From NCBI GenBank assembly GCA_025917655.1, contig CP084611.1:4960001-5024000 (forward strand): a stretch of DNA of 64,000 nt, written 5' to 3'. Positions 48,114 to 59,977 of the stretch are shown in pieces. A program made the position numbers and the translations under genes. The DNA is from Chlorella sorokiniana. Its lineage: Eukaryota; Chlorophyta; Trebouxiophyceae; Chlorellales; Chlorellaceae. The notes beneath the pieces are model-generated. The model worked only from the letters and a program-made list of their open reading frames with translations. It was not told where the DNA came from and made no database searches. How positions within the stretch are numbered: the stretch's first letter is position 1; the number at the start of each line of letters is the position of its first letter.

Positions 48114-50582
48114 ATGGAGGGCCTGGGTTTGACCGATGCTGAGCTGGAGCTGCTGGACCCGCACCCGGACATCCACTCCCTCTTTGTGCACTACAACTCG
48201 CTGTACTTCGGCGACAGCCTGGGCGCCTGCTCCGTGGAGTGGAGCAGCGGCCGCATGACGCTGTGCGGCGGCGTGTGCGAGTGGCGTCCCGGAGGCGGCT
48301 GCCGCATCAAGCTCAGCGAGCCCCTGCTCAAGGTCGGCCCCGCTGGGTGCCGCCCCCGTTGCTCAGTGCTGCCCACACGTTGCTTGTCGCGGAAGCAGAG
48401 CACACACACAGGCAGCTTTCCGGATACGCATCTCAGTTCGGCTCTTTTTGTGCTGCGTGTTTGCCTGCAGCTGCGCCCCAGCCGCGACCTCAAGATGGTG
48501 CTCCTTCACGAGATGATACACGCCCACCTGATGCTTCAAGGTGGGTGCTGTGCCTGGCGCGCGAGCGCAGCACCTGCAGTCGTGGATTTACGTGGCACTC
48601 TTCGCGCTTTCATCTGCACCTCATTCCATAGGCACGCCTGGCCGGTGTGGATGCTGCCAACCTTGCCTAACCCGTCTCGTTGCCGCCGCACCCGCCGCGC
48701 GTGCAGGCATCCGCGACGACGACCCCGGGCGGCCACGGCACCGCCTTCAAGGCGGTGATGGCGCGCATCAACGCATCCACGGCACCGGATCACCAGCGGC
48801 CGCCCGGCGGGTGAGGCCTTGCACTGGCTTTCGTAGGTGCTGTCATACCGTTGCACGTTTGCCCTGCTTGGCGCTGCACAGAAAAGCCCCGCTGCGGAAC
48901 AACCCAACCATTATGACGTTCGCTGTCGGGTCAACCGCGGCGTCGTGACTGAGGTACCGCTGCGCTGCAGGTACCAGATAACAGTGACGCACTCCATGCT
49001 TGCTGAGGTGGAGCACTACCGCCAGCATCACTGGCGGTGCGAGCGCTGCTCCAACGTCGTCAAGCGAGCCATGAACCGCCCGCCGCAGGAGGCAGACTGC
49101 CGGTGCGGCTGCCTGTGCACAGCATCGTCATGCGCGGTGGCAGGGGTGCCTGCTTGCGCTGCATTCAGCGACAGCTGCCGCTCACAATCGCAGCGCAGCT
49201 CATGCCAGCCTGGTCTCTGCCGCCCTGTGCAGCGGGCGCACGGGGCGGGGCGCCGCCTGCGCGGACCCCTACTGCCGCTTCCACATGCACGCGAAGCACT
49301 GTGGGGGAGCCTGGATCAAGGTCAAGGAGCCCGAGGGCTACCAGGGCAAGAAGAAGAAGAAGTCGCAGGGCGCTGGTGGCAACCCAGGCAGCACGGCAGG
49401 TGGCCTCGAGGCGTTTCGTCGCTGACCGCCTGAATCCTGCTTGGGCACGGCGAGTGTGCATTCTTTCATGGAAAACTTGTTGGCATGCAATGTTTGCCTC
49501 CTAGACACTGGCAGTGCGCTGCTGGCTGCAGGCGACGCTGATGCGGAGGGGGCAGCCGCGTCGACGTCGCGGGCGCAGCGGTGCCGGCCAAGCGCCCCAA
49601 GAAGGCTGGAGTGCCGGGGCCCTCAGCGGCAGGTGCAGCAGCGGCAGGATCCCGTCCCATCACCGACTTCTTCCCCCGCAGAGTGGAGGGGCCTCCTGCC
49701 GCATCAGCTGCAGCGGACCCAGCGGGCGCTGTCCTGCCCGCCATCCAGGCTGTCACCGAGGCTGCCACGGGCAGCGGGCAGGCGCAGCCGCCATCCAAGC
49801 AGCAGCAGGCACAGCAGCAGCAGGCACAGCAGCAGCAGCAGAAGCAGCAACATGTGCAGCAGCAGCAGGCACAGCAGCAGCAGGCACAGCAGCAGCAGCA
49901 GAAGCAGCAACATGTGCAGCAGCAGCAGCAGCACGGCTTGCAAGGCCCGGAGCCGTCCCCAGAGGAGCGCCGCCGCCTGCTGGCCGACGCTGCGCTGCGG
50001 CGCCTGGCAGCGTCTGCCTCCGGGGCTTCTGGCGGCACTGGCGATCGGCAGCAGGGCCAGCCAGTGCAGGCAGAGGCGAGGCACACCTGTCCAGCGCAGC
50101 AGCAGCAGCAGCAGGAGCGACAAGGCAAGCAGGAGCAGCACAGGGATCAGCTGGATCCGGAGCAGCAGCAGCAGCAGTGTTGGAATCAAGACCGGCAGCA
50201 GGAGGAGCAGCAAGGAGCACTGCCGCCCAGCCCTGGCTACGTCGACCTCGTGTGGAGCAGCAGCGACGAGGAGGCGCAGCCCCGACCGCGGCGCCAGCAA
50301 CACGCGACAGCGGCGCTGCACCTTCGGCCCCTGCGAATCTCAAGCAGCAGGGGCCGGCAGCAGGGCCGGAGGCAGCCACCGTCGCTGACCCCACCCCCAG
50401 CCGATTCGGCGCGCTCCCAACGGGCAGAAGTGGCGGCAGCCCCGGGGGGCGGCGACGGGCCCGCCTTGCTGGAATGCCCCATGTGTGGGCGGCGCTGGGG
50501 AGACGGGGAGATCAGCAACACAGAGCTGAATGCCCATGTGGACGAGTGCCTCAACCTGCTGTACCTGAAAGACGCTGCTTGA
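48114..50582 (+). CDS. SPRTN: SPRTN/DVC1-type DNA-protein crosslink metalloprotease
   Basis: DNA-dependent protease that removes DNA-protein crosslinks at replication forks. Six exons: 48114-48332, 48471-48540, 48707-48810, 48971-49102, 49233-49399, 49505-50582; 589 residues after correction. The SprT domain has DIHSLFVHYNSLYFGDSLGA, the catalytic HEMIH (HExxH) and a third ligand region GHGTAF, then a Cys-rich part (WRCERC, CADPYCRFHM, KHCGG). A PIP-like motif, ITDFFPRR, follows at about 49660-49683. The C-terminus holds a UBZ4 ubiquitin-binding finger (ECPMCGRRWGDGE with H and C in NAHVDECL). So the catalytic, PCNA- and ubiquitin-binding parts are all present. Between them lies a long Gln-rich linker. 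One extra G at 48727-48729 and one missing base near 49560 interrupt the frame; alternatively the last acceptor is misplaced. Confidence 0.92.
49797..49933 (+). repeat. Poly-Gln linker with exact 60-bp tandem duplication
   Basis: Bases 49801-49860 are repeated exactly at 49861-49920, in frame, so a 20-residue Gln/Ala/Lys/His/Val unit occurs twice. CAG-rich coding repeat inside SPRTN. Confidence 0.95.
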
Positions 50583-50827
50583 TTCCTTCATTGATTCAAC
50601 GCAGCATAGAAAACCAGCAAGGTGACCTGATGCCGCCACAGCAAGACGCCAGACACCTTGAGCGTCAAAGAGAAGCGCGGGGGCAGGAGGGAGAGGGGGA
50701 GGCAAGGAGGAAAGGTGGATTTCCGCAGCGCTCCCAAAGAGGAGCCAGCCCCGGCAGGTGCCCCGCTCTTCGACCACGCTCGGCTCTGCCCACTCTACAC
50801 GAGTGATCTGCCCAGGGGCTCACACGC

Positions 50828-52802
50828 TCAGCGGTACACGTCGGTGTACAGGCGGTCGTAGATGCCGCGCAGCTGCTGCGGCGTTGCGCCGCAGTACCAG
50901 CTCAGTCCGATGACGACATGTACCGCTGCAGGGGCAGGGCCGCAGGGAGCGCACCTCACACTGTTGCAGAATGCATGCAACGCGGGCCCCCACGCCAGGA
51001 GCTGCTGTCTTGATCCCCCCCCCCCCCCCCACACACACACACACACAAACCAAACACACACGCTCACGGAAGCCAGCCCACTTTCCACCCACCAGTGGCG
51101 TGCACGCGCCCCAGCTGGCCAGGCGCCGTCCGCTGGTGTGGTTGGGCGTGCGGTTGAGCTGCACCACTTGACCGCGCCTGTCCGGTCGTGCGGCTGAACC
51201 TACAGGCAAGGGGAATGGCAAGGAGGCTCTGCGAAACGCCGCACCAGCTCGCAGAAGGAGCAGCAAGGGAGGAGAGCGGGCTGCAGGCAGCCACCCCTGC
51301 CGTTGACTGCCTGCAGCCCGGGACGAGCGGCACGTGCGGCGCCGCCCTGCAGTACCGCCCAACCGTACCGCACCTGCCATGTGCAGGCGTATGCACAGGT
51401 CAGCATCCTCCATGATGGGCAGCCGCGAGTCGTAACCACCCACCCTCCTGCAGCGCGGGCGCCGGATGGGAGCGCAGGCTGAAAGGAGGGAAGGGGCGCC
51501 TCCCAGAGCAGGTTCTTCGTCGCACAACACAGCAGTGGCACAGCCGGGCGGTTGGGGAAAGGTGCCAGACCTGTGCAGCTGTGAGAGGCAGGCGAAGTTG
51601 GACGCAAGCTGTGTGGCTGAGAGAGGCAGCGCAAGAGTGCGGCATGTGGTCTTCACCGCAGCCCAGCCATGCGGCGGCAGCAGGCCAAAAGCAAGGGCCT
51701 GCCCTGAAACACGAGCTGGTGTGCCTCGGCCGCGCAGTGTGGGCCCGCAGCAGCCCGGCCCGGGAGGCCTGTGCCCAGCCCAGCAGCCCACCGGAAATCC
51801 GCGGCGCGGCAGAAGAGGCTCTGGTCGCCAAACAGGCAGCGCAGGCCGCGTGCGAAGCTGAGCGGGCGCAGCAGGGCGGGGCCGTAGTACGTCTTCAGGG
51901 TGTTGTTGGCGGAGAAGAAGCGCAGCGGGCGCCCTCGTGCTCTGCAGCCATGGGGGGGGGAACAGGGAGGGCAGGCTGGCGGTGGCACGTCTCAACAGCC
52001 TGGGGGCGGCGCCTGAAACAGGAGCAGGCATCTGCGCTGGAAGCTGCCCATGCCGTACCTATCAGTGGGCGGAAGCCACCCAGGACGACCCCGGGCCGCG
52101 CCAGCGCCGCCGCCACCTCTCTCACGACGCCGCGCGGCGGCCGCGTGTCCGCGTGCGCAAACAGCAGCAGCTCCCCGCGGGCGGCCGCCGCCCCGCGTTC
52201 ATTTGCCGCGCGCGGCCGCGGCCCGCGTGCATCACGCGGGCGCCGCAGCGCCGCGCCAGCTGCACGGTGCGGTCGGTGCTGCCGCCATCCACAACAATGA
52301 CCTCCGCTGCGGCGGGGTGCAGCTCGTGCTGCAGGTGCTGGAGAGCCTCCTCAATGCCTGCCTCCTCGTTCAACACAGGCACGATGATGCTGACCAACGG
52401 GGCAGCAGCGGGCGCCGTTCCTGCGCTGCCAGCGTTGCGTGGGCCCTGGCTGCCGGCTGGCCCTGGCGGCCGCTGCTCACCAAACAGCTCCGCCCGCCGC
52501 TGCGCATCTCTTGCGGCTGCTCCGCGGTACTGCAGTACGGCCAGGGCTTCCGTACCCAGCGCCCAGGCCGAGAAGTACAGGAGGGGTAGGGGTAAGCCAA
52601 GGCGCCAGCCCGAACCGCCGCCGCCGCCGCCGTTGCCGCCGCCGCCGCCACCGCTTCTGCCGCCCCGCCAGGGGGGTCTACCGCTGCCATGGCCGCTAGC
52701 TGCGCATTGCCCTAGATGTCGCTTTGCTTTTGTAGCATTTCGATAATTCGCAAACCCCGCTTTACAGCAGAAAAGGGTCCGAACGCTGAAAGACACGCGC
52801 AT
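50828..52802 (-). CDS. Family 2 glycosyltransferase (TIGR04283-like)
   Basis: GT-A fold glycosyltransferase of the family with the GDQ and EDADL motifs; donor and acceptor are unknown. Exons: 52802-52059, 51939-51792, 51447-51374, 51199-51093, 50925-50828; 390 residues after correction. A Gly-rich N-terminal stretch is followed by a hydrophobic segment (LGLPLPLLYFSAWALG), a probable anchor. The catalytic domain reads VSIIVPVLNEEAGIEEAL, VIVVDGGSTDRTVQLA, GRGRARQMNAG, LLLFAHADTRPP (DxD-type), CLFGDQSLFCRAADF and GYDSRLPIMEDADLCIRL. Two bases are missing, C runs 52191-52194 and 51109-51112; correcting both makes 1173 nt. The exon 2 acceptor is taken at AGAG|CACG because only that phase keeps ARGRPLRFFSANN. 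The start at 52802 is the first ATG in frame; a later start is possible. Confidence 0.85.
51017..51060. repeat. C run plus CA microsatellite in glycosyltransferase intron
   Basis: About 16 consecutive C followed by (ac)n and aaccaaacacaca, inside the last intron. Confidence 0.9.
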
Positions 52803-53239
52803 ATGGAAGGCAGATCAATTGAAAAGGTCCTTTAGCCTTATGCAATGGCATCGTACAACTTCAGGGACGAAAAATAACCCCTACAGCGCCGGGAATAACC
52901 CTGGCAAGGGCCACACTGTGCAGAGCTGGTGCCAGCGACGATGCCGACGCGCTGAAGCAGTGAAGTACCCCCGCAGACGAGGCATCATAGGTGACACAGA
53001 AGTCATGAAGCAGCCGAAACATGTAGATGTTGCACAACCTGACCTCGGCTGGCATGTGTCGCGCTGCGCTGGACGATGCCCTGTGGCGGCGAGGCATTGC
53101 ACGGCCTCTTAGCCCTCCAAAGCTTGGCGGTGGATGAGTTTTGCCCTTAAATGTGCGTCCTGCGTTCATCAAGTTGCAAGCCAGCTTCAAAATTGAGCAA
53201 CAACGCGAGAACGATTCCACAGGCGACTGCAGCGGCAGC
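52803..53239. other. Divergent intergenic region, glycosyltransferase / SecE-like gene
   Basis: 437 bp between two divergent starts, locally less GC-rich, probably both promoters. No other feature is seen. Confidence 0.5.
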
Positions 53240-54359
53240 ATGGCGTCGCCGCCCCTCGTCGCCAGCACGCTAGGAGAGCGAACAATGAGGCAGCAACGCT
53301 CTCGAGTGGGCGTGCGGGCCCCGCCACGCCCGCTGCCGCTGCCCCGCTCCCACCCGCTGCCCTGCAGCGGCGGAGGAACGAGGCGCAGGGTGGCAGCAGG
53401 CAGCTCTGAAGCGCAACAGCCCGACCCGCAGCCCCTTTCAGATTTTGGAAGGCAGCAAGAAGCCCAGCAGAGGCAGCAGGGTGGAGCTGCGCCGCCGCCG
53501 CTCCCCCGCCCACCACCTGGCTGCAGCGCTCCGACGCAACAGTGCTTTCCATCGCCAGGTGTGCCTCCAGCCGCTGCACCCTTCTTTCCCTCTTGCTTGC
53601 ACCCATTTTTTTCATTTCTTTAAGCTGTTGCAATGAGATTTGCCTGGGATGCCTACGCGGCATTTGAAACCCTTCTGCCGTGTGCCGCTGCTGAGCCGCC
53701 CATGCACGCTGCTGCCCGCAGAGCCCTGGTGCAGGCACCAGTCCGGGCTGTCCTCCACTTTCTGAACGAAATGCGAGAGGCGATGGCCCTGATTCCGCGG
53801 CTGCACTACCCTCGCCCAGGCGCGGTGTTCAAGATGACGATACTGGTGCGGTGCTGGCCGCGGCTGCCGCCTGCGCGTGTTCAGCTGGCCAGTGCTGGCA
53901 GCTGGTTGGGTGGATCCTTGCCGTCAGGGCGTTGGTGCAGCTGTGGGCGCTCGTCAAATACTTGGTGCAGGCCTGCTTGAGCATGCCTTGCAGACAGGTG
54001 CACGTGCTGCGCGTGTGTTGCACCTTGGGCATCACAGCTGGGGCATGCTGCACCCTTGGTTCTCTTGCTGCGTCCACCCCTCCCCCTGCTCTCCCCTACC
54101 TCAGCGCCGCCATCCCGCCCCCGGCAGAGAATCCACGAGGGCACCCTGCTCCCATGCTCCCCTGCAGGTCATGCTGGCCACCGCTCTCTTCCTGCTTTAC
54201 GTCGCCTTCCTGGACTGGCTCTTCGGCCACATCCCCAAGATCATAGCCTGGACGCACGCCCACCCAGGCTGGCTGCGCCGCTCGCTGGATGCCGGCTCAG
54301 CGGCGGCCAAGAAGGCGGCGCTGGGCGCGTGGCAGGCTGCAGCGGGCGCCGGCGGCTGA
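53240..54359 (+). CDS. Small plastid-type membrane protein, possibly SecE-like
   Basis: Starts at ATG 53240 with MASPPLVASTLGERTMRQQR, a transit-peptide-like N-terminus rich in Ser, Ala, Arg and Pro. The supported later exons are 53722-53845 and 54168-54359. They read a helix FLNEMREAMALIPRLHYPRP, then AVFKMTILVMLATALFLLYV and DWLFGHIPKI, a single transmembrane span, and a short Ala-rich tail. An amphipathic helix, a P-containing loop, then one TM ending in Asp matches the layout of SecE, but key residues are not strongly conserved, so the name is tentative. The first exon probably ends at 53558; its link to the second is uncertain because the phases disagree, and an alternative acceptor at about 53622 (TTTAAG) gives a longer second exon in the right phase. 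Confidence 0.5.
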
Positions 54360-54495
54360 CGAGTCGCGCGTCACCGCGGCGGCGGCTTCCATCTCACTGC
54401 ACCCTGTTGCATGAGCTGCATACGCCGCTTTGTAAAACAGACCACACCAAACAACGCTTCATTCCACGGAAGTCGAGCCGTTGCTCTGCGCACAA

Positions 54496-57400
54496 TCAGC
54501 GCCCGCCTCGCGCGGGCGGCGGCCACGGCGCCCCTGCCATCACGCTTTCCACTTCCTCCACCGTGCGCGGTACGTCCACCATCGTCTCAGCCCCTTCAGC
54601 TGTCACAATCACGTCATCCTCAATGCGCACACCGCCCATGCCCTGTGGGAGAGGGGGAGGCGGAACAAGCGAATCAGACGGGGTGGGCATGAAGGTAAGT
54701 GACAGGAATGGAGGATGAGAGGCGTGGGAGGCAGAGGCGCGCGCTGCCCGCGTCCCGTTTTGGCTCGGCAGGCGGCGCAGTGTTGCAAAGGCTTCCGGGA
54801 TCACGCAGAGCAAGGGCACACATGGGTCTCCCCAAAGGTGAGATGCAAGCAAGCATCGATTGGCATCCTCGCCCACCCACCAGGAAGGCACGGATGCGCT
54901 CTTCAACCAGAAAGCGAGCCTGGGCCTCATCCCGCAGCGCAGGCTCCAGAAGCGCGGGGAGAAGTAGCAGCCTGCGGCAGAGGGGGCGGGCTCCAGGCTC
55001 ACGGTGGCGTGGGGTGCGCTGCTGCAGCGTGTGGTTGCCGGCCGCACGACCCTGCCTGCCCCAGCGTCGCCGATCCAGTCGCTGCATCAGCCACCCGAAG
55101 CAGCACCACGCACACAGGCACGCACATCAACACAACACAGAAGCAGCCATGTGCGGATTCTGGCAGCAGGGGGCACGGGGAGCAGCGGGCGGCGGCAGCC
55201 TCACCGGGCTCCACAGTGATGACCATGCCCTCCTCCAGCACCCGTGCGGTGCGCAGGCGGCTGATGCCCGCACCCACAGGGCGATCTGCACGCGACAAAG
55301 GGTGTGGTGTGTGTGTGTGTGGGGGTGGGTGGGGTGGGTGGGGGGGGATAGTGTGGGTGGGTGCCTTTTTGCCTATTGTGTTGTTGGGGGATGGGGGTGG
55401 GTGGGGGCGCAGTGGGTGCGGTGGTGCTGGGCCCATTCCCAGCAGGCCAGCTGGGCCCAGCCACCGCGGAACCATCAGCAGCCGAGCCCAGCCGGCCAGG
55501 GTCCCCAGGCTCAAAACATGGGGAGTGTCAGCCACTGCGGCAGGCCCAGGCAGGGCCCCAGGCAGGGCGTGAGCTGCAGCAGCGGGGGCAGCGGCGCGAG
55601 CTGCTGCAGCCAGCGCACCAGGTCCCCCAGGCTGATACCCGCCCACATCGTGAGTATCCAGCCCCAGAAAGTGTCCCAGGCCTGCAGCAGTGCAGCGCCG
55701 GATTGGCGGTTTGTTGTGCCGGTGCGGGAGTGCGGGGCGGCAGGGACGGCAGGATGGCGCCAGGTCAGCGTAACCGCAGGGGTCAGCTCTCGAGGCCTGC
55801 CAGCTCAGCACGGTCGCAGCAAAGGGGCCAGCGGCAGGGCAGCCAGGCGCCTTGGACAGCCCGCCAGCGGCTTCCTCTTCAAACACAGGCAGAGCACCCA
55901 GCCTCGCTGCCCCCGCATCAGGCGGTGCCGCCCCACGCCCCCGTGCGACAGCGCACCATGTGGCATAAACAAGGCGCCCAGCCGCGCTGCCACCATCTCC
56001 TCCACATCCCCACGCAGCAGGCCTCCCGCTGCCAACGCCGACAGGATGGTGCGCTCGGCCAGCACATGCAGGTCCTGCGAGAGGGGCCTCGAACAAATCA
56101 TGTTCAGATGGATATAGAAAGGACGCAGCGAACAAATCATGAACAGATGGATATATAAAAGATGTAGCGGTGGTAAGCAGGCACCAGCGGAAGCACTGGA
56201 AGGTTGAGAGACAGGCTAATGCAGGGAGCCTGCTCAGGCAGGTTCAGCGGGGAAAGGGCGAGCGCATTCAGCGGCCAAGCTGGCCGTGCTGCCAAGCAAT
56301 GGGTACCCCGCAGAGCAGTGCGCAGCACAGACACGCGCAGCACCGAGCGACAAACAGCGCTCCCAGCATCAGCAACAGCGCCACACACAGCACAGCGCGC
56401 AGCGCCCTGCCACACAGCCCTCGCAAGCCGGGTGCACGCACCGGCCAGCGCACGCCCGGCCGGATGGCGTCAATGACGGCGCGGCTGGCTGCTAGCACTG
56501 CGTTGTACACCAGCGCCTGATCCGGTGTGAAGCGGCCCGACACCGGGAAGGTGGTGGTGATGTCGGCGGCGTACCTGCGAGGCGGTACAGGGAGAATCGG
56601 TCGCAATTGGTGAGCGTGCGCGTGTGCAAGGGTAAGAAGCTTTCTTTGATCCTCCCTATGTGTGTGTGCTCACGTGTCGGGACCCAGTCTCCCCACCAAA
56701 CGATAGGCTGCAGACCGCTCTCCTGCCCAGTACGAACCTTGCCCTCCCATCATTCTCCCCGCTTTGCAACCCAGACGTTGCTATCCCAAGCTACCCAGAG
56801 GAGCCGTCCCCCTCCATCTCCACCCAGCCTCATGCCCAGCACCCGCCCCCCTCACCGGTAGTACTCCGCCCCTGCATCCACCAGCAGCAGCTCCCCCTCG
56901 CACATCTGGCGGCTGTTTGGTGCACCGGCGTGGCCGTAGTGCAGGATTGCTGCGGTGAACCACACAGAACGCGGCGGGACGTTCAGCCAGGTGTGGGCAG
57001 CCCCCACGCAGGGTGTTTGCGCCGCATGCTGACCGACCGGGCGCAGCGTGGCAGCGCTGTGGCAGCTGCAGGGCCTGCCTACCAGCGTTGGGGCCGCTGG
57101 CGAATATGGGGGTGTAGTGCGGCCCCGGCAGCCGCCCTGGCTGTAGATGGTGTGCAGATAGAGGCTCTCAGCTTGGTACTCCCACATGCCCGGCTTCACG
57201 GCCTGCAGCCGCGGGGAGCGTGTGCGTGGGCCAAGCCAGGTGGATGCTGGTCTGAGAAGGCGGACGGTGGGGGTGGGGCGAATGGGCAGTTGCAGCAGGC
57301 TGGCGCTTGTGGCTGACTGGAGCAGGCACTGCTGAATCGCAGCCACGCACGGCTGCCGCGTTGCAGCCGTTCTGCATCCCCAGCCAACAGAGTCCCCCAG

Positions 57401-59150
57401 AACATGGTGCAGCCCCCAGGAGCGCGGCCCCTCACCCGCATAACTGCCACGTGAGCGGCTGAGGCAGCGGCCGCCGCGTGCCGCATGATCGCCAGCTCCA
57501 GCGCAGACTTGAACACGCGGCACTCGGAGAGCACCTGCCCACAAAGCCGACAACGAGAAGCTGGTCACTACAGCGCTGTTACCGAAGCGGCGACTTTGTG
57601 CTAAACGCAGGCGGCCGGCACACACGCATGCCTACCGGAAACAGCGCCTGGCGTTCAATGGTGAACTGCTCGATGCCCGGGAAACTGACGGGGGCATAGG
57701 CAAGCCGCTGCGGGGGCCAAAGTGACAGCACCGGATGCAGATACCGGATGCAGCGGAAGCACCTTGCAGAGGTGCAGAGGCTGCAAGAGGGCCAAGCCAT
57801 TCCAGCATCCGAGGCCAAGCCAGCCTCACCTCTAAAGCATGCATCTCAGGCTGTGGAGGTCTCAGCTGCCTGCCCCCCCTCCGCCGCGCCCCCTCCCCAA
57901 CATACAGACCCACCACCGCACAGCCCACCAGAGAAGTTTACCTATCCGTGTTGATGCCGCCGTCGAGCGTGTGCAGGCAGGGAGGCGCCAGCTCAGCCAG
58001 TACGCTCGCCAGCTCATCCACGTACCGCACTTCATCCACAGCATACTTTGCCTGCACCCCATGTGAAGAAAAACCAGTAGGGAGGGATGGGAAGGTGGGG
58101 CTGTGCCTCGTTAAACGGCGACAGCAGCCAGGTCGGCCTTCCGCTGCTGGCGACACCGTCTCGATTGGCAGACGACCCCGACGACGGCCAGTGTCTGTCC
58201 AGCATGCTCACCCTATCTGTTGCCACAAAAAGAAAAACTCACCTTGAGCTCTGCAGGGGTGAGGATGCGGCCCATCCACACCGCGTAGCTGGGCGGCAGC
58301 CGCGGCACGAAGAGCAGCGCGCGCTCGGCGCTGGGGTCAAACACGCCGTAGCAGTCTTCCAGGTCGTTTACGCCAAACAGGTACTGGAAGAAGGCCTCCT
58401 GGCTGCGGCAAGCAGTTCAAGGAGTTGCACTAAAGGGCTGTGGACGAAGCAAACACAAAAGCTGACAGGCAGAAAAGATAAACTCAATTCCTTCACAAGA
58501 TCGTGGGAGCGAGCCTTGTGGATGGATCATCCAGCAGGGAGACGTGGGGAGAGGGGCCTGATAGACAGGCAGCCTGGCAGCACATGGGGGCCTTGGGCTG
58601 GTGTGGCAGGGAAGCTGCAGGTGTGTGGGAGCGCATGTGCTCACCGGAACAGCGGCTCGTTGTCGTTGTTGTACAGGTGCTGGGTCTTGCCGCCCTGCGT
58701 GTGAGCGGCACACAGACGAGCATGGTGGGGGCAGCGAGAGAGCATGGGGAGGGACGGCTGGACAGCGGGCGACGTGCTGGGCGCAGCACGTGCACCCACA
58801 TGCACTGTGTCGCCGCACCTGCAGCACCATCACCCCCTGCTCCATTACGGGCACCCCGCTGAGCTGACGATAGCGGTGCATGAAGCTCAAGCGGATGTCG
58901 GTGTGGAGGGCGTCGCGTGAGACGCTGCACACGCAGGCAGGAAGTGGGCAAGCGGCGGTGGGGCGGCAGCTGGCGGCAGGCCAAGCCCGGGCACCCTCTG
59001 GGCCTGCCACCTTTACTTCTAAGTGCATGTGAACGCCCATCCTCGTTGGTGAAATTAATACCAGCCCCAGAACCCCAGAGAGGGCTTCTGAGCCAGGCCG
59101 CACCCCAGGTTAGGCCCCAGTCGGTAAACGTCGGGGGCGTCGCTGGCCAT
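54496..59150 (-). CDS. PEPD: Xaa-Pro dipeptidase (prolidase)
   Basis: Cytosolic metallopeptidase of the pita-bread fold that splits Xaa-Pro dipeptides. Fifteen exons: 59150-59104, 58924-58819, 58694-58645, 58402-58243, 58051-57942, 57707-57636, 57534-57436, 57202-57083, 56949-56856, 56574-56442, 56074-55957, 55681-55619, 55285-55205, 54971-54881, 54642-54496; 497 residues, like human PEPD. It starts [14 protein letters not shown]. Key segments: [55 protein letters not shown], and all metal-ligand regions: [11 protein letters not shown] (Asp), [13 protein letters not shown] (Asp), [20 protein letters not shown] (His), MVITVEPG (Glu) and [12 protein letters not shown] (Glu). Three one-base gaps break the frame: near 57699, C run 57123-57126 and near 54948. 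The 3' end is 136 bp from the convergent SecE-like gene. Confidence 0.94.
55306..55350 (+). other. Potential G-quadruplex, intron of prolidase gene
   Basis: After a gtgtgtgt run, the plus strand carries five closely spaced G runs (ggggg, ggg, gggg, ggg, then a run of at least eight) with one-base loops. It lies in intron 12 and is on the template strand of the gene. Confidence 0.6.
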
Positions 59151-59977
59151 GATTCTTGAACGAAAAAATTAAGGATGCCACCTGCCCAGCGCTCTTCTTC
59201 CAACCCAGAGAGGAAGCGATCAGCAGGGTTGAACTGCATGGAAGCGGCAAGTGGTATTCAGCAATCCCGATGGTATGGAGAAACAGATGCGCCTGAGCGC
59301 GCTCATGATTGCAAGCTGGCACATTGGGTAGTCGCCACCTAGGGTCCCCGCCCTTCCCAAAGTGTGTGTACTGTAGCCTTCATCGGAGCAGATGCAAAAC
59401 CTTGCTGCTAAAGCGTGCCTTGGTGCTTCATGCTTTGGATAATAGTTGCAGCGTGGTCAATGAATGTGTGGATTCCAGAGTCTGCATTTCATGCTACCAG
59501 TTCAGCGCCCGTTCACAGCGGCGGGCAGCGCTGAACCTGTCCCCTGCAACGGACTGGCGGCTGGCAGTTGCATTGGACACCCACCCCCCGCCTTCTTACA
59601 GGCATTCCCGCTGGCGCCGCTGCCACTGGTTGCCAGTGGCGAGGTCAATGCTACCGCCAACAGCAAGCGGATGCAGCTCGCCAGTGGTGCACACTCTCAC
59701 AGCTGATCAGCCAGCCACACACAACGCCGATGGCCACCACACTTGAGGCAGCGGCGGGGCAGCTCTGCCACCGCATCCGCCCGAAATTGTCTGTCGTGCT
59801 GCGTCGCCGTCCTGTCAGCATCGGGCAGTTGTTCCTCTGGCATTCCTCTGCCTGCCTTGCGACCTGCCTCACCCTCGCGCATCTCCCGCCCCGCAGCCAC
59901 CGCAGCTGCTGCCGTGCCGCCGCCTGAGAGATGGCACCATGTGCTGGTACAGCCATGCGCGCGGCTGGCGGTCCACC
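59151..59977. other. Intergenic between prolidase 5' end and sulfotransferase 3' end
   Basis: About 830 bp, AT-richer near 59370-59500. Presumed prolidase promoter and sulfotransferase 3' untranslated region. No gene or RNA is recognised. Confidence 0.5.

Noticed and set aside
49704-50321. Leu-rich open frame antisense to the SPRTN poly-Gln region
   Set aside because: Poly-Leu is simply the antisense of CAG repeats; the sense strand carries SPRTN with a UBZ4 finger.
54999-56135. A 378-codon open frame on the minus strand in the prolidase locus
   Set aside because: It joins exons 11-13 with intronic sequence including a GT/G-rich tract. The spliced model matches prolidase throughout.
58493-59239. 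A longer N-terminus for prolidase starting at about 59239 (MQFNPADRF...)
   Set aside because: It is in a different frame from the prolidase start and would run into an intron. The ATG at 59150 gives the conserved YRLGPN start in phase.
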